A DNA stretch of 64,000 bases from Clostridiales bacterium (GTDB lineage Bacteria; Bacillota; Clostridia; Christensenellales; Aristaeellaceae), in assembly GCA_012523405.1 (NCBI GenBank), contig JAAYIN010000113.1:61321-125320 (forward strand). Reading direction: 5' to 3'. A model generated the notes under the pieces. That model saw only the letters and a program-made list of their open reading frames with translations, was not told where the DNA came from and did no database searches. Positions 17,265 to 27,212 of this stretch are shown in pieces. The position numbers were made by a program, and so were the translations under genes. Within the stretch, counting starts at the first letter, position 1, and every line of letters begins with the position of its first letter.

Positions 17265-18458
17265 ATGAAATCGACCATTTCGGCAATTGATTTTGGCACC
17301 TCCAAAATTGTAACGCTCGTAGCAGAGAACAGTGGCTCTGCGCGTTGCGATATCGTTGGCGCGGGCATTGCTGCCTATGACGGTTTTCTGGAGGGCGAAT
17401 GGAACAACAAGGAACACCTAAACGAAGCCATCCAGAAGTCAATCAATGAGGCTGAATCCCAGTCAAAAAGAAAGATCAGGGAACTAAATGTGGGCGTACC
17501 GGGTGAGTTCACGCGTGTTTATGCTGTTGAAACCAGTGTAACCATTCAGGGAGCGGATCCTCATGTTACGCCTCGTCATGTTGAAAAGATTTTTGCTAAC
17601 GCGGACAAGCAGTTATCGCCTGTTCGCGGTGTTGTTGTGCACCGAAGCCCTGCTTGGTTTATGGTGGACGGCGGCAAGAAGACGCTTGAGCCTGTGGGCC
17701 AAAAGGGCACAGAGCTAAAAGCGCTTGTTAGCTTCGTTGTTGCGGATGCATTCTTCCTTGATGATGTTATGGCGCGGCTTCGCGATATGACCATCACGGT
17801 GAATGGCTTCTTTAGCAGCTCAACAGGTGAAGCAATGCTTTACTTGCTTGAGGAAGACCGCGACCGTACTGCATTGCTGATTGACATGGGTTATCTATGT
17901 ACGGATGTGATGGCAGTTGAAGGCGATGCAATTATATTCCAAAAGACTCTACCGGTTGGCGGCGGGCATATTGCAGCTGACCTAGCGCAAGGTCTTTCCA
18001 TTTCGCTTGAATCTGCTGAGCAAATCAAGCGAGATTATGTGTATGGAATTTCAACAATCTCGCAATCCTATACAGTATCCAGCGGTGAAGGCGTAAAGTC
18101 TGAGACTTATACGCAAGAGCAGGTTTCTGAGGTGCTGGAGCCACGTGTTGATGAAATCGCTGAGATGATCAAAGGTTGCATTGAAGACAGCGGCATCAAA
18201 CTTGGAAACTGGTCTACCATCTATCTAACAGGCGGTGGACTGAGCCTTAACCGCGGCGGACGAGACTATCTCTCCGCAAAACTTGAGAAGCCTGTGCGCG
18301 ATACAATCAAGCGCACGATCAAGCTCTCAAGTCCGATTTACGCAAGTGCAATGGGTCTAATGGACCTGATCATTGATACCATCGAATCCAAGAACGTTCC
18401 CTCGGGCGGCGTGGCAGGTGGAATCAAAGACTTTTTCAGAAGCCTACTTGGTGGCTGA
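17265..18458 (+). CDS. ftsA: Cell division protein FtsA
   Basis: 397-residue actin-fold ATPase that tethers FtsZ to the membrane. The phosphate-1 motif AIDFGTSKI is at residues 7-15. The 1C domain that replaces actin subdomain 1B follows, and phosphate-2-like IDMGYLCTD is near residue 207. The ADP-binding TGGGLSL is near 324. The C-terminus has the short amphipathic segment IKDFFRSLL that FtsA proteins use for membrane binding. AGGGGAA lies upstream of the ATG. Confidence 0.93.
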   Translation: MKSTISAIDFGTSKIVTLVAENSGSARCDIVGAGIAAYDGFLEGEWNNKEHLNEAIQKSINEAESQSKRKIRELNVGVPGEFTRVYAVETSVTIQGADPHVTPRHVEKIFANADKQLSPVRGVVVHRSPAWFMVDGGKKTLEPVGQKGTELKALVSFVVADAFFLDDVMARLRDMTITVNGFFSSSTGEAMLYLLEEDRDRTALLIDMGYLCTDVMAVEGDAIIFQKTLPVGGGHIAADLAQGLSISLESAEQIKRDYVYGISTISQSYTVSSGEGVKSETYTQEQVSEVLEPRVDEIAEMIKGCIEDSGIKLGNWSTIYLTGGGLSLNRGGRDYLSAKLEKPVRDTIKRTIKLSSPIYASAMGLMDLIIDTIESKNVPSGGVAGGIKDFFRSLLGG

Positions 18459-18505
18459 TTACGTAATGATCAACTGAAGCTAAACAAAGACTAGGGGGAT
18501 GTATC

Positions 18506-20032
18506 GTGCTTGAATTTCAGATTGAGGATCAACAGAGCTTTGCAACTATTAAGGTAATTGGTTGCGGCGGCGCGGGTAATAACGCGGTTAACCGTATGGT
18601 AGATGCAGGACTCAAAGGCGTTGACTTTATCGCCATCAACACCGATCGTCAAGCGCTGGCCATGAGTAAGGCCGGTCATACCATTCAAATTGGTGAAAAA
18701 TTGACAAAAGGTCTGGGCGCAGGTGCTGTTCCTGATGTTGGCCGCAGGGCTGCAGAAGAGAGCAGAGAAGAAATCGCTCAGGCTATTAAAGGCGCAGACC
18801 TTGTTTTTGTAACCGCAGGTATGGGTGGCGGAACAGGAACAGGCGCTGCTCCTATTGTTGCTGAAATCGCTCGCGACATGAATTGCTTGACAATTGCGGT
18901 TGTCACCAAGCCTTTCCAATTTGAAGGCAAGCAGCGCATGAAGAATGCTGAGATGGGCGTTATTGACCTAAAGCAACGTGTGGACACGCTTGTTGTTATC
19001 CCCAATGACAGGCTTTTGCAGGTTGTCACCAAGGGAACGACCATGCTGGAAGCATTCCGTATTGCTGATGATGTCCTTCGTCAGGGCATTCAGGGCATCA
19101 GTGACTTGATCGCTGTGCCTGCACTCATTAACCTTGACTTTGCGGACGTTAAGACGGTCATGGAATCCGGCGGACTTGCTCATATGGGCATTGGCGCAGG
19201 CAAGGGCGAAAACCGTATGGTTGAAGCTGCTAAGAACGCCATCCAGAGTCCTCTGCTTGAGACGAACATTGATGGCGCACGCGCTGTGCTGATCAATATC
19301 ACAGGCGGCGAAAACATGAGCATCATTGATATTAACGAAGCAGCAAACCTTGTGATGGAAGCAGCAGATAGCGAAGCAAACATCATCTTTGGTGCTGGCA
19401 TTGATGATACAATGGACGACGAAGTTCGCATCACCGTGATTGCAACCGGCTTTGAAAAGACACCATTCCCCAAAAAGGAAGATGCCAAGAAGTCCACTGG
19501 AGAGCGTGACTGGAAACATAATTTTGGCGGCACGACGCGCGGCAACACCTATGGCGGCGGCTATGCAGCAGGTGCTCCTCTGAGTCAGCATGATTATCCA
19601 ACACCTTCTTATGAAGATATGAGCTTTAATCTGCCCATGGAAGAAGACCAAGGCATGAATGACTTTGGCGGCTATATGGGCGGCAGTGCGATACCTACAC
19701 CTGCAGCAATGCCTCAGATGGCACAAAATAACCAGATGTACCAAGGCGGCTATGGTCAAGGGTACCAATCACCGCAATATGGACAGATGGATTATGGCAT
19801 GCAACAGCAGCCTGGTGCACAGTACCAGGGCGGCATGATGCAAGCTGGTCAGCAGAATGTACAGCCGATGGATTATGGTCAGCAGTATCAGGGCGGTGCA
19901 AACCAGCAGCAGATGAATCAGGGGCAGCAACCCCAAGTGCAGCAAAAGCAAGAAGAACCCGCTACTTCAGCATCAGCTGAACGTGATGATTTGGGCGTTC
20001 CGGCATTTCTGAGAAGAGGCTCACGTAAATAA
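18506..20032 (+). CDS. ftsZ: Cell division GTPase FtsZ with long Gln/Gly/Tyr-rich linker
   Basis: 508-residue tubulin homologue that forms the Z ring. The globular GTPase domain (about residues 12-320) has GCGGAGNN and the tubulin signature [10 protein letters not shown] (about 109-118). It is followed by a linker of about 170 residues that is poor in charge and rich in Gly, Gln, Tyr, Met and Asn ([14 protein letters not shown] units). The conserved C-terminal peptide [11 protein letters not shown], which binds FtsA and other partners, is intact. The start is GTG at 18506 with AGGGGG at 18493-18498. Total length is well above the usual 350-400 because of the linker. Confidence 0.95.
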   Translation: MLEFQIEDQQSFATIKVIGCGGAGNNAVNRMVDAGLKGVDFIAINTDRQALAMSKAGHTIQIGEKLTKGLGAGAVPDVGRRAAEESREEIAQAIKGADLVFVTAGMGGGTGTGAAPIVAEIARDMNCLTIAVVTKPFQFEGKQRMKNAEMGVIDLKQRVDTLVVIPNDRLLQVVTKGTTMLEAFRIADDVLRQGIQGISDLIAVPALINLDFADVKTVMESGGLAHMGIGAGKGENRMVEAAKNAIQSPLLETNIDGARAVLINITGGENMSIIDINEAANLVMEAADSEANIIFGAGIDDTMDDEVRITVIATGFEKTPFPKKEDAKKSTGERDWKHNFGGTTRGNTYGGGYAAGAPLSQHDYPTPSYEDMSFNLPMEEDQGMNDFGGYMGGSAIPTPAAMPQMAQNNQMYQGGYGQGYQSPQYGQMDYGMQQQPGAQYQGGMMQAGQQNVQPMDYGQQYQGGANQQQMNQGQQPQVQQKQEEPATSASAERDDLGVPAFLRRGSRK

Positions 20033-20040
20033 TCTTTATT

Positions 20041-20075
20041 AAGAAGCGAAGCATGAAAGTGCTTCGCTTCTTTTA
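20041..20075 (+). terminator. Terminator of the dcw cluster
   Basis: Perfect 13-base arms AAGAAGCGAAGCA (20041-20053) and TGCTTCGCTTCTT (20060-20072) are followed by TTTTAG, 8 bases after the ftsZ stop. Confidence 0.93.
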
Positions 20076-20420
20076 GTATACATTGCTTTTCCTTTGTGTT
20101 TTCTCATGACCATATTTAAATGAGTGCTCACCATCCTATCGGCGTGATTGGCGGATTCGTTTGATCAATACTTGCGAGTGTCAGAATAACGTTGCGATTA
20201 GTGAGTTTAGTTGCTTTTGAGATGTATTGCAGTCTTTTGGTTTCCATCAATCATTCGTGAGATTAAAATAATTTACTAGTCGAATCATGACGAGAGGACT
20301 CTTTTCTTTAAATTGCATTTGTGCTATACTTTTAACCATATATGCGTCGGATTTTGTAGTAAGGAAGAAAAGTAGTGTATGACGCTAGGAAGATCTGCAG
20401 TATGGAAGGAGTAAGGAACA
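20076..20420. other. Intergenic region holding the promoter of the paaK-ior operon
   Basis: About 345 bases without a coding frame. An extended -10 element, TGCTATACT (20322-20330), lies 90 bases before the first paaK gene but has only a poor -35. GGAAGGAG is placed before the ATG at 20421. No riboswitch-like fold was recognised. Confidence 0.4.
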
Positions 20421-21713
20421 ATGAAAATTTGGAACAAGGAAATCGAATGCGCAAAACGCAGTGACATTGAAAAGATTCAGCTAGAACGCCTAAAACATAC
20501 GGTTCAGCATGCCTATGACAATGTGCCTATGTACCGAGAGAAGATGGAGAACGCACATGTAAAGCCATCTGATATCAAGACATTAAAGGATATTTCAAAG
20601 ATACCGTTAACCACTAAGCAAGATATGAGGGGTCAGTATCCCTTTAAGCTGCTGGCAGTGCCTATGCGTGAGGTGGTTCGTATTCATGCATCCAGCGGCA
20701 CGACAGGTCAGCCAATTACGGCTGGTTACACTCGATCCGACCTCGATGTATGGTCTGAGTGCATTGCGCGTCTGGCTACTGCCGGCGGCGTTACAGATGA
20801 AGATATTGCACAAGTGAGCTTTGGTTATTCGCTTTTCACAGGCGCATTTGGTCTACATGGCGGACTGGAGAAAATCGGTGCAGCCATCATACCGATTTCC
20901 AGCGGCAATACCGAACGCCAGATTCACATCATGCGCGATTTTGGCGCAACGGTGCTGATCGCGACACCTAGTTATGCGCTTTATTTAGCAGAAACAGCGT
21001 CAAAGCTTGGCATGCTGGATGAAATCAAGCTAAAGATAGGTCTCTTTGGCTCTGAAGCAAGCACGGAGGAAATGCGTGCGGAGCTTGAGCGCAGATTCCA
21101 CGTTATCGCTACAGAAAACTATGGCTTAACTGAGCTCATGGGACCGGGTGTATCCGGTGAGTGCGAGCATAAGACGGGCATGCATATCAATGAAGATTGT
21201 TTCTTGGCAGAAATAGTTGATCCTGACACAGGTGAAGTTCTTCCGCTGGGCGAGCAGGGGGAATTGGTATTGACAACGCTGGCGAAGGAAGCACAGCCTG
21301 TTCTTCGTTATCGTACAAGGGATATCACGCGCCTGATTGAAGAGCCATGCGTATGCGGCAGAACACAAATGCGCATGGAAAAGATTAAGGGCAGAAGCGA
21401 CGATATGCTCATCATCAGAGGTGTAAACGTATTCCCTTCGCAGATCGAAAGCGTATTGCTGGGTCAGCAGGGGATTGGTCCTCATTATGAAATTGTTGTT
21501 TCGCGAAAAAACTATACAGATCACCTGCAAGTCAAAGTCGAGCTTGTGGATGCAGGGCTGCTGGAAAGCTATAGCGAACTGGAAAAGCTTCACAGCAAGA
21601 TCAAAGCTGATCTAAGGACTGTGTTGCAGCTTGATGTTGAGGTGACGTTGGTTTCGCCGACAACGTTAAAACGCTTTGAGGGCAAAGCAAAAAGAGTAAC
21701 TGATTTACGATAA
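20421..21713 (+). CDS. Phenylacetate-CoA ligase family protein (paralogue 1)
   Basis: 430-residue AMP-forming CoA ligase of the PaaK family, which activates phenylacetate or related aryl acids to CoA thioesters. The ATP loop SSGTTGQP lies at about residues 90-98, YGLTELMGPG at about 234-243, and a cysteine pair CVCGRTQ at about 311-317. The C-terminal [18 protein letters not shown] is typical of PaaK. The family also includes proteins of unknown specificity in amino-acid fermenters. It heads an operon with iorA, iorB and a second PaaK, which suggests activation of the arylacetates formed from aromatic amino acids. Confidence 0.88.
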   Translation: MKIWNKEIECAKRSDIEKIQLERLKHTVQHAYDNVPMYREKMENAHVKPSDIKTLKDISKIPLTTKQDMRGQYPFKLLAVPMREVVRIHASSGTTGQPITAGYTRSDLDVWSECIARLATAGGVTDEDIAQVSFGYSLFTGAFGLHGGLEKIGAAIIPISSGNTERQIHIMRDFGATVLIATPSYALYLAETASKLGMLDEIKLKIGLFGSEASTEEMRAELERRFHVIATENYGLTELMGPGVSGECEHKTGMHINEDCFLAEIVDPDTGEVLPLGEQGELVLTTLAKEAQPVLRYRTRDITRLIEEPCVCGRTQMRMEKIKGRSDDMLIIRGVNVFPSQIESVLLGQQGIGPHYEIVVSRKNYTDHLQVKVELVDAGLLESYSELEKLHSKIKADLRTVLQLDVEVTLVSPTTLKRFEGKAKRVTDLR

Positions 21714-21725
21714 GGGGAAGATAAA

Positions 21726-23498
21726 ATGAACGAAATGAGTATAGGTGCTGATCAGTTTTCATCCAACCCTGTACAAAGGCGCTTATTGCTTGGCAATGAG
21801 GCTATAGCTCAGGGGGCATGGGAAGCAGGAGTTAAGGTGGTAGCAAGCTATCCCGGAACACCTAGCACAGAAATTACCGAGTGCATTGCGAATTATCCAG
21901 AAGTGAATTGTCAATGGGCACCTAATGAAAAGGTGGCATCCGAAGTTTCCTTTGGTGCGGCTATGGCTGGTGCACGTGCAATGACCTGTATGAAGCATGT
22001 GGGCGTGAATGTCGCGGCTGATCCTATTTTTACATCGGCTTATACAGGCGTGAATGCTGGTTATGTGATTGTGTGTGCGGATGACCCTGCTATGCATTCA
22101 AGTCAAAATGAACAGGATAGTCGTTACTATGCGCGAGCTGCGCATATTCCAATGCTAGAGCCTGCGGATAGCAACGAATGCTATGCGTTTACAAAGCTTG
22201 CCTTTAAGCTCAGTGAAGAGCTGGATACACCGGTGTTTGTTCGATTGACGACCAGAATTGCACATGCGCGTTCTGTGGTTTCAGTTGCTGAACGCGGTGA
22301 TGATCAGCTTCGTGACTATGAAAAGAATCCAATGAAATACGTGATGATGCCCGGTATGGCCCGCAAGCGTCATTTGCATGTGGAAAAGCGTGAAGAGTTT
22401 CTTGCTGAGGCGGCTAATCACATGCCGATCAATGTCGCAAAGATTCGCGACACGTCGGTAGGTATTGTCACAAGCGGCGTGTGCTATCAATACGTTCGCG
22501 ATGCGATGCCCAGTGCAAGTACGCTCAAGCTAGGGATGGTTTATCCGCTGCCGATGGAGCAGATTCGTGAATTTGCATCAAAGGTGGACAAGCTGATTGT
22601 CATTGAAGAACTGGAAGGCCTCATCGAAAAGGATATCAAGGCTGCCGGTATTGAGGCAGAGGGCAAGAGCATTACAGGCATTCAAGGCGAGTTAAGCGTT
22701 GAAAGACTGAAAAATGTGCTGCTTGGCGAACCTATGCCACTGGACGGTGGTGCTCAGCTGCCTGCACGTCCTCCCGTCCTTTGTCCCGGATGTCCGCATC
22801 GCGGCGTGTTCTATGTGCTCAACAAGCTCAAAGTTCACGTGATGGGTGATATTGGGTGTTATACGCTGGCAGCACTGCCTCCGCTTTCCGCTATTGATGC
22901 ATGCCTATGTATGGGTGCAAGCATCGGTATGGCAAGCGGCGCAGAGCGTGCACGCGGCAAGGAATTTTCCAAAGAAACGGTAGCGGTGCTCGGTGACAGT
23001 ACCTTTATCCACAGTGGAATTACCTCCCTGATTGATGCTGTATACAATCAGGAAAGCATCACTGTCATGGTGCTTGATAACCGTATTACCGGTATGACCG
23101 GACATCAGCAAAACCCATCAACAGGCAAGGATATTCATAATCAGCCAGCTCCTCAGCTCAACATTGAGCAGATGTGCAGGGCCTGCGGCGTAAATGATGT
23201 GGTGGTGGTTGATCCGTTTAATTTGAAGGAAACAGAGCAAGCGGTGCGTGCGGCAACGCGAAAGGATGAAGTCAGTGTGATCATTGCACGCCGTCCTTGT
23301 GCACTGCTTGATAAAACTCTGCATCCCGCTTGCAGCATCAAAAATTGCAAAAACTGCGGTCTATGCATGAAGCTCAGCTGCCCAGCAATCGAGCGTCATG
23401 AGGGCTGTGTGAAGATTAATCCTGCACTGTGCATCGGCTGCGGAATGTGCGCACAGGTTTGCCCCTTTGGAGCAATCGGCAGCGGGGAGGAAGCATAA
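21726..23498 (+). CDS. iorA: Indolepyruvate:ferredoxin oxidoreductase, alpha subunit
   Basis: 590-residue large subunit of a thiamine-diphosphate 2-oxoacid:ferredoxin oxidoreductase that oxidatively decarboxylates aryl pyruvates, giving aryl-acetyl-CoA and reduced ferredoxin. The pyrimidine-binding domain (GVKVVASYPGTPSTEI) is near residues 35-50 and the TPP domain (GDSTFIHSGITSL) near 426. A C-terminal 2[4Fe-4S] ferredoxin region has C-x2-C-x2-C clusters (NCKNCGLC and CIGCGMCAQVCP). Oxygen-sensitive chemistry implies an anaerobe. Its stop overlaps the iorB start by one base (TAATG). Confidence 0.94.
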   Translation: MNEMSIGADQFSSNPVQRRLLLGNEAIAQGAWEAGVKVVASYPGTPSTEITECIANYPEVNCQWAPNEKVASEVSFGAAMAGARAMTCMKHVGVNVAADPIFTSAYTGVNAGYVIVCADDPAMHSSQNEQDSRYYARAAHIPMLEPADSNECYAFTKLAFKLSEELDTPVFVRLTTRIAHARSVVSVAERGDDQLRDYEKNPMKYVMMPGMARKRHLHVEKREEFLAEAANHMPINVAKIRDTSVGIVTSGVCYQYVRDAMPSASTLKLGMVYPLPMEQIREFASKVDKLIVIEELEGLIEKDIKAAGIEAEGKSITGIQGELSVERLKNVLLGEPMPLDGGAQLPARPPVLCPGCPHRGVFYVLNKLKVHVMGDIGCYTLAALPPLSAIDACLCMGASIGMASGAERARGKEFSKETVAVLGDSTFIHSGITSLIDAVYNQESITVMVLDNRITGMTGHQQNPSTGKDIHNQPAPQLNIEQMCRACGVNDVVVVDPFNLKETEQAVRAATRKDEVSVIIARRPCALLDKTLHPACSIKNCKNCGLCMKLSCPAIERHEGCVKINPALCIGCGMCAQVCPFGAIGSGEEA

Positions 23499-24076
23499 TG
23501 GATAAAGCAACATTTAATTTAGTGATCGTAGGTGTTGGCGGTCAGGGTACATTGCTTGCAAGCAAAATTCTTGGCAGGCTAGCCCTGATGGAAAACCTAG
23601 GTGTAAAGGTCAGCGAGGTTCATGGCATGAGCCAGCGCGGCGGCAGTGTTATCACACACGTTCGTGTCGGCGATCAGGTCAAGTCACCGATCGTGAGCCT
23701 AGGTGAGGCGGATTATCTGATCAGCTTTGAGGCACTTGAAGCAGCTCGGTCAGCGGCATTTTTAAAGGATGACGGCGTTGTTATCGTCAATTCGCAGGAA
23801 ATATTGCCTATGCCTGTCATTACAGGAGCGGCGAGCTATCCAGCAGCACCCCTTGATGGCTTTGGCGGATGCAAACTGATCAGCGTGGATGCATTGGCAT
23901 TGGCAATTAGTGCAGGTAACCAGCGCGCACTTAACCTCGTATTGCTTGGTATCCTCAGCAAATATCTTCCTTTTGAAGAACGGGTTTGGAATCAAGCGAT
24001 TGCCGCATGTGTTCCTAGAAAAACACTGGAAGTCAACTTAAAGGCCTTTGCCCTCGGAAGAGAGCAAGCTGCTTAA
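23498..24076 (+). CDS. iorB: Indolepyruvate:ferredoxin oxidoreductase, beta subunit
   Basis: 192-residue gamma-domain-like small subunit of the IorAB enzyme. [14 protein letters not shown] at about residues 11-24 is the family signature, and the [13 protein letters not shown] stretch follows at about 46-58. The ATG at 23498 overlaps the iorA stop and has GGGGAGG upstream; a longer in-frame start at 23429 would overlap iorA by 70 bases and lacks support. The second PaaK gene follows 34 bases after the stop. Confidence 0.93.
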   Translation: MDKATFNLVIVGVGGQGTLLASKILGRLALMENLGVKVSEVHGMSQRGGSVITHVRVGDQVKSPIVSLGEADYLISFEALEAARSAAFLKDDGVVIVNSQEILPMPVITGAASYPAAPLDGFGGCKLISVDALALAISAGNQRALNLVLLGILSKYLPFEERVWNQAIAACVPRKTLEVNLKAFALGREQAA

Positions 24077-24110
24077 AGCAGATAATTTCGACAATAAGGA
24101 GTGCCTACCA

Positions 24111-25412
24111 ATGCAACAGACTTACTGGAATCCGACAATGGAAACCATGCCTAGGGAACAGCTCCGTGTATTGCAGGATGAGCGCCTTCGTGCGATTGTT
24201 CGCAGGGTCTATGAAAGCGTCCCCTTCTATCGTCACAAGATGCAGGAAAGAGGACTAACCCCAACCGATATCCATGGCGTATGTGATTTGGAACTCCTGC
24301 CGTTCACCGAGAAGCAGGATCTGCGTGATCATTATCCCTTTGGTCTGTTTGCAGTGCCGCAAACGGAAATCGTTCGTATTCATGCATCCAGCGGCACAAC
24401 TGGTAAGCCGAGCGTAGCGGGCTATACAAGCGGCGATGTGGATCGCTGGTCTGAAATGATGGCAAGAGCAATGTACTGCGGCAGCATAAACAAGCAGGAC
24501 ATTGTTCAGGTAGCCTATGGGTATGGCTTGTTTACGGGCGGTTTGGGTGCACACTACGGCGCAGAGCGCGTTGGTGCATCCGTTATTCCAATGAGCGGCG
24601 GAAACACGGCGCGTCAGCTCATGCTGATGGAAGACTTCGGTGCAACCGCACTTTGCTGCACACCCTCTTATGCGCTGAATTTAGCAGATGCATTGGAACG
24701 CGGCGGAATTTCGCTAGATCGCATCAAACTTAAGACAGGCATTTTCGGTGCAGAGCCTTGGACAGAGGAAATGCGCCTGAAGATCGAAGAGAAGCTGCAC
24801 ATCGATGCACTCAATATCTATGGTCTCAGCGAGGTTATGGGACCTGGCGTTGCCATTGAGTGCATGGCGAAGAACGGCATGCATATCTGGGAGGATCATT
24901 TCCTTGCAGAAACCATTGATGAGAATGATAAGAGCCAGCCTTATGGCGAGCGAGGCGATTTGACCTTCACCACGCTTACCAAGAGCGGCATGCCTCTGCT
25001 TCGCTACCGCACGCACGATCTGTGCAACCTGACGGACGAGCCTTGCCCATGCGGACGTACACATGTGAGAATGAGCCGCGTAATGGGACGTACGGACGAT
25101 ATGCTCATCATCCGTGGTGTGAACGTATTCCCATCACAGATCGAGCATGCGCTTCTTCAGGTACAGGGCATTGAGCCGCATTATCACATTGTTGTGGATC
25201 GTCAGGGAAGCCTTGATACAATCGAGGTACAGGTCGAACTCGCAACCTCTATGATGAGCGATACAGTGCGCGATCTGGAAGCTCTTGAAAAGAAAATTCA
25301 AATTTCTCTTGCAAGCCATGCACTCATCAGTGCCTCTGTGAAGCTTTGCCAGCCGGGTTCACTTGGCAGAAGTGAAGGAAAAGCTGTGCGCGTGACGGAT
25401 AAACGCAAATGA
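24111..25412 (+). CDS. Phenylacetate-CoA ligase family protein (paralogue 2)
   Basis: About 433-residue second PaaK-family ligase. It carries SSGTTGKP (ATP loop), [17 protein letters not shown] and [18 protein letters not shown], the same motif set as the paralogue at 20421, with clear divergence in the acyl-binding half. The ATG at 24111 with AAGGAG just upstream is preferred over the ATG at 24048, which lies within iorB. Two ligases on either side of iorAB suggest different aryl acids (for example indoleacetate versus phenylacetate), but this is inference. Confidence 0.88.
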   Translation: MQQTYWNPTMETMPREQLRVLQDERLRAIVRRVYESVPFYRHKMQERGLTPTDIHGVCDLELLPFTEKQDLRDHYPFGLFAVPQTEIVRIHASSGTTGKPSVAGYTSGDVDRWSEMMARAMYCGSINKQDIVQVAYGYGLFTGGLGAHYGAERVGASVIPMSGGNTARQLMLMEDFGATALCCTPSYALNLADALERGGISLDRIKLKTGIFGAEPWTEEMRLKIEEKLHIDALNIYGLSEVMGPGVAIECMAKNGMHIWEDHFLAETIDENDKSQPYGERGDLTFTTLTKSGMPLLRYRTHDLCNLTDEPCPCGRTHVRMSRVMGRTDDMLIIRGVNVFPSQIEHALLQVQGIEPHYHIVVDRQGSLDTIEVQVELATSMMSDTVRDLEALEKKIQISLASHALISASVKLCQPGSLGRSEGKAVRVTDKRK

Positions 25413-25437
25413 TTTGCGTAGAATTCTATATGACTTG

Positions 25438-25446
25438 TGGTATAAT
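25438..25446 (+). promoter_or_regulatory. Extended -10 promoter before the ACT-domain gene
   Basis: TGGTATAAT (TGn plus a perfect TATAAT at 25441-25446) lies 37 bases before the ACT gene. The -35 region is weak. It suggests an additional internal start. Confidence 0.45.
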
Positions 25447-25482
25447 AATGGCAGGCAAAGATAGAAAGGGAGGGTCATCTAT

Positions 25483-25914
25483 ATGTATGTAAAACAAATT
25501 TCGGTTTTTATTGAAAATACCCCTGGTCGTCTGGCTCATTTTACCAAGCTTTTGGGGGAACATAACATTGATCTGGTATCCCTCTCCGTGGCAGACACAA
25601 CGCATTTTGGCATTTTACGCGGTATTGTGGCCGATTACGAAAAGGCTGTAGAATTGATATCAGAAAACGGTTATACGGTTAAGCTAACGGATGTACTCGC
25701 AGTAAGCGTGGCGGATACACCTGGTGGATTAGCCGATGTTCTCAAGACACTTTCCGATAACGACATCACAGTCGAGTACCTTTACAGCTTTGTCAGAAAC
25801 GCAGGAGATCACGCTTTGATCATTTTCCGTGTTGATAGGCTTGAAGATGCTGTTCGCGTTCTTTCGGAAGCGAATGTGAAGCTGCTTACCCAAGAGGAAG
25901 TACGTGGTCTGTAA
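25483..25914 (+). CDS. Tandem ACT-domain amino-acid-binding protein
   Basis: 143-residue protein made of two ACT domains: residues about 3-68 (ISVFIENTPGRLAHFTKLL) and 70-140 (LAVSVADTPGGLADVLKTL). ACT domains bind amino acids and act as sensors. Stand-alone tandem-ACT proteins are often found beside PaaK and IorAB genes in anaerobes and may sense aromatic amino acids; the exact role is not established. GGGAGG lies 10 bases before the ATG. It ends the paaK-ior unit. Confidence 0.88.
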   Translation: MYVKQISVFIENTPGRLAHFTKLLGEHNIDLVSLSVADTTHFGILRGIVADYEKAVELISENGYTVKLTDVLAVSVADTPGGLADVLKTLSDNDITVEYLYSFVRNAGDHALIIFRVDRLEDAVRVLSEANVKLLTQEEVRGL

Positions 25915-25928
25915 GACCCCGTAATATA

Positions 25929-25983
25929 ACGCTCATCGTGCCATCCTGCGCGAGAATCATGCGTGGGATGGTGGGATGAGCGT
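25929..25983 (+). terminator. Long inverted repeat between the ACT gene and alr
   Basis: ACGCTCATC (25929-25937) pairs with GATGAGCGT (25975-25983), and inner CCATCC and GCGC-type segments also pair around a loop at about 25951-25960. It is followed by CAAAAAA rather than a T tract on the plus strand, so it may be a processing or stability element, or a terminator read from the other strand. Confidence 0.45.
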
Positions 25984-26030
25984 CAAAAAATGTGCATGTA
26001 GTACATGCATGAAAGTAAGAGGGTTGGTTC

Positions 26031-27149
26031 ATGCTCAGGGGAAATCAAGTCACGATTGACTTGGACGCCATTGCCAATAATTACAATATATTACGTGGCA
26101 ACGTGCCTGCATCCGTGCGTGTGATGCCTGTTATTAAAGCAGATGCCTATGGTCATGGGATGATTCCTGTGGCGCAAAAACTCTCCAGCTTAGGAGTGCG
26201 TGATTTTGCAATTGCCATTCCAGAGGAAGGGATTGCACTTCGCGAGGCTGGAGTACAGGGGAATATTCTTGTTTTAGGTGCCGGGATACCTCGCGCTGTA
26301 GAGTCGGCGGTCGCATTTGATTTAACGCAAACTGTTTTTACTGCTGATTTGATTGGACTTGTGAATGAAGAAGCAAAGAAACAAAATAAGATTGCTTCTG
26401 TACATATTAAGCTTGATACGGGGATGAACCGTATCGGCATTAGAACAACGAAGGAAGCACAGGCGATTTCCTACGCTCTTGCATCTGCTCCATTTGTTAA
26501 CGCTACAGGGTTATATACCCATTTTGCAGATGCAGATAATCCAAAGCCTGATGGCTCTATGAATGACTTTACCAGATGTCAACTTGACAAATTTAATGAA
26601 CTCAAATCATGCTTTCCATCAAAGATTCCTGCACATGTCGCTAACAGTGCAATGAGCCTAGTTGCACCTGAAGCTTATTTTGACATGATCAGGGAAGGGA
26701 TTTCGCTTTACGGCTATCCGCCCGTCTATACAAAGCTTTCATTTAAACATGCCTTGCAATGGACAACTGAAATTGTCAGCGTGAAGGAAGTGGAAGCGGG
26801 GGAAACCATTGGATATGGCAGGAGCTTTACCGCTCCCCATCAAATGAAAATTGCAACGGTTGCTGTTGGCTATGGCGATGGGTATCATCGCATGTGCTCA
26901 AATCGCGGGATGATGCTTGTAGGTGGACAGCGTGCACCTATTGTCGGACGTGTGTGCATGGATCAAACGATGCTTGATGTGACGAAAATTCAAAACGTAC
27001 AGGCATGGGATGAAGTCGTCATTATCGGAAAGCAAGGTAATGATGGCATAGATGCACAGGAGCTCGCTTCTTGGGCGGAAACCATCAGCTATGAGGTGCT
27101 TTTGGCGATCACGCAGCGAGTACCTAAAATATATCTTGGCAATGTATAA
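26031..27149 (+). CDS. alr: Alanine racemase
   Basis: 372-residue PLP-dependent racemase that makes D-alanine for peptidoglycan. The PLP lysine lies in VIKADAYGHG (about residues 34-43). The second catalytic Tyr region (GYGRSFT and CMDQTMLDV) is present, and the length is normal. GAGGGTTGG precedes the ATG at 26031. A downstream position relative to dcw fits a wall-precursor role. Confidence 0.93.
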   Translation: MLRGNQVTIDLDAIANNYNILRGNVPASVRVMPVIKADAYGHGMIPVAQKLSSLGVRDFAIAIPEEGIALREAGVQGNILVLGAGIPRAVESAVAFDLTQTVFTADLIGLVNEEAKKQNKIASVHIKLDTGMNRIGIRTTKEAQAISYALASAPFVNATGLYTHFADADNPKPDGSMNDFTRCQLDKFNELKSCFPSKIPAHVANSAMSLVAPEAYFDMIREGISLYGYPPVYTKLSFKHALQWTTEIVSVKEVEAGETIGYGRSFTAPHQMKIATVAVGYGDGYHRMCSNRGMMLVGGQRAPIVGRVCMDQTMLDVTKIQNVQAWDEVVIIGKQGNDGIDAQELASWAETISYEVLLAITQRVPKIYLGNV

Positions 27150-27212
27150 AAGAAAAACAATTTTATCATAATAACCTTGCCTAGTGGCATGAATACAGAA
27201 GGGAAATATACC

